This document shows, piece by piece, positions 63,287 through 64,000 of a DNA stretch of 64,000 bases. The notes under the pieces were generated by a model, which saw only the letters and a program-made list of their open reading frames with translations, did no database searches and was not told the DNA's origin. The position numbers and the translations under genes were made by a program. Each line of letters opens with the position of its first letter. The first letter of the stretch is position 1. This DNA comes from Saccharicrinis sp963666825 (GTDB lineage: Bacteria; Bacteroidota; Bacteroidia; Bacteroidales; Marinilabiliaceae), in the NCBI GenBank assembly GCA_963666825.2, contig OY763044.2, forward strand, positions 1,984,001 to 2,048,000. Direction: 5' to 3'.

Positions 63287-63302
63287 TGTAACATATGTTA
63301 CA
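63287..63302. promoter_or_regulatory. Perfect 16-bp palindrome, likely Crp/Fnr operator
   Basis: TGTAACATATGTTACA lies in the 133-bp gap between the divergent Crp/Fnr and ferredoxin genes. Its centre is about 41-42 bp before the expected ferredoxin transcription start, the usual position for class II activation by Crp-family proteins, and about 36 bp before a possible start of the regulator gene. Confidence 0.65.
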
Positions 63303-63323
63303 GAAAAATGGATTCAATCACCC

Positions 63324-63331
63324 CATCTTTG
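63324..63331 (+). promoter_or_regulatory. Probable -7 element of the 4Fe-4S protein gene
   Basis: CATCTTTG differs from TAnnTTTG by its first base. It has no good -33 box, which fits a promoter that depends on an activator bound at the palindrome. Confidence 0.4.
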
Positions 63332-63355
63332 TATTAGAAATAAAAACGGAAAACA

Positions 63356-64000
63356 ATGGAAAGAGATATAATTAAAATAAACGAAGACTTATGTAATGGA
63401 TGTGGACAATGTGTTCCTGGTTGTCATGAAGGTGCTTTACAAATTATAGATGGTAAAGCAAGATTAATTAGTGATTTAATGTGCGATGGATTAGGCGCAT
63501 GCCTGGGACACTGTCCGCAAGGTGCTATGGAGATAGAAAGACGTGAAGCTGCACCTTATGATGAAGTACAAGTGATTGCTGAAATGGTAAATAAAGGTAT
63601 CAATACTGTAATAGCTCACTTAAAACATCTTAAAGACCATAACGAAATTGGTTTCTTAAAAGAGGCAATGGGATATTTAAAAAACAATCAGGATAAATAC
63701 GATTTTGATTTAAACGAAGTAATTAATGCTATGCACAATAAAGTAGAAGTAAAACCTATGGCTCATCAAGGAGGAGGTTGCCCTGGATCTCAAAGCAGAG
63801 AAATTAAAAGAGGTGGATTTTCATTAGCATCAGAACCCGCTAAAGCTGACCAGCCTTCTGAATTACGTCAGTGGCCTGTGCAAATGCACTTAATTAATCC
63901 TGCTGCAAGCTTTTTTAAAGAAGCAGATATGGTGTTAGCCGCAGATTGTGTTCCATTTGCAATGGGTAATTTCCATCAAAAATTCCTAAAAAACAAAGTT
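63356..64000 (+). CDS. 4Fe-4S dicluster ferredoxin-like protein (3' end outside window)
   Basis: 215 residues are visible and the frame is open at the window edge. The first cluster motif is complete, CNGCGQCVPGC. In the second, CDGLGACLGHCP, the second Cys is replaced by Leu, giving CxxxxxCxxxCP, a known feature of this group. A third Cys-rich point is GGGCPGS (~residue 141). Such proteins are often encoded beside hybrid cluster protein genes and serve as electron carriers in anaerobic nitrogen-oxide stress. Start ATG is the first in-frame codon after the palindrome/promoter. Confidence 0.85.
   Translation, partial: MERDIIKINEDLCNGCGQCVPGCHEGALQIIDGKARLISDLMCDGLGACLGHCPQGAMEIERREAAPYDEVQVIAEMVNKGINTVIAHLKHLKDHNEIGFLKEAMGYLKNNQDKYDFDLNEVINAMHNKVEVKPMAHQGGGCPGSQSREIKRGGFSLASEPAKADQPSELRQWPVQMHLINPAASFFKEADMVLAADCVPFAMGNFHQKFLKNKV

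Noticed and set aside
1..64000. Phage, transposon, CRISPR or toxin-antitoxin system
   Set aside because: I found no integrase, transposase, Cas gene, repeat-spacer array or toxin-antitoxin pair; gene order is continuous and codon use looks uniform.

Overview
The window is a compact, AT-rich bacterial chromosome segment that I read as Bacteroidota, most likely an anaerobic or facultative fermenter of the Bacteroidales/Marinilabiliales type. The evidence is a type IX secretion sorting domain on a protease, NigD-like and DUF4465 lipoproteins, a thioredoxin-family DUF4369-type lipoprotein-like protein, a folP-cdaA pair, a DUF1599-DoxX-tpiA run, promoters of the TTG / TAnnTTTG (-33/-7) kind, and very few Shine-Dalgarno sequences. 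I cannot fix the genus. There is no phage, insertion sequence, integron or CRISPR array; this is core chromosome with small accessory touches.

Layout. 0-3.5 kb: end of a SulP transporter, then DUF1599, DoxX-like and triosephosphate isomerase genes closed by a terminator. 3.5-15.2 kb: prmA, a 1506-residue secreted protein of unknown role, and a five-gene run (surface protein, aminopeptidase P, glycosyltransferase, thioredoxin-like protein, DUF4465 lipoprotein). 15.2-18.8 kb, minus strand: lysyl-endopeptidase-like T9SS protease and a cation:proton antiporter. 18.9-27.2 kb, minus strand: an acid-fermentation block (buk, ptb, ackA, a 3-hydroxyacyl-CoA dehydrogenase homologue, pta) followed by a monomeric NADP-isocitrate dehydrogenase. 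27.3-31.5 kb: dnaX and topB. 31.7-34.7 kb: a small soluble protein, a lone half-helicase, a MaoC hydratase and an MFS transporter. 34.7-37.6 kb, minus strand: an epimerase and folP-cdaA with a tiny membrane protein. 38-44.6 kb: a TolC-adaptor-RND efflux operon with its PG0541-type partner. 44.6-48.8 kb: RNase HI, a membrane protein, an 855-bp non-coding stretch with a candidate small RNA, and a biotin-dependent carboxyltransferase with two biotinyl domains. 48.9-56.8 kb: M19 dipeptidase, FKBP isomerase, DHH phosphoesterase, ndk, murQ, DciA-like/recF, TPR protein and ribH. 56.8-57.1 kb: tRNA-Tyr/Thr/Gly. 57.2-64 kb: SDR enzyme, orphan hybrid sensor kinase, two tRNA-Arg genes, NigD-like lipoprotein, and a Crp/Fnr regulator divergent from a 4Fe-4S protein.

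How the parts fit. The fermentation block gives both the acetate (pta-ackA) and butyrate (ptb-buk) routes from acyl-CoA to ATP, which suits an anaerobic lifestyle; the biotin carboxyltransferase and the Crp/Fnr-ferredoxin pair fit the same picture. The clearest unusual signal is in dnaX: the zero frame stops after 368 codons directly behind a perfect A AAA AAG slippery heptamer, and the missing tau C-terminal domain continues open in the -1 frame for 213 more codons. This is the same heptamer as in Escherichia coli dnaX but with the logic reversed, because here frameshifting would make the long protein. Other points worth a second look are a roughly 73-nt intergenic RNA candidate with its own promoter and terminator, a perfect 16-bp palindrome between the Crp/Fnr gene and the ferredoxin gene, a dehydrogenase lacking a catalytic Asn, and a terminator that doubles as part of the ribH promoter.
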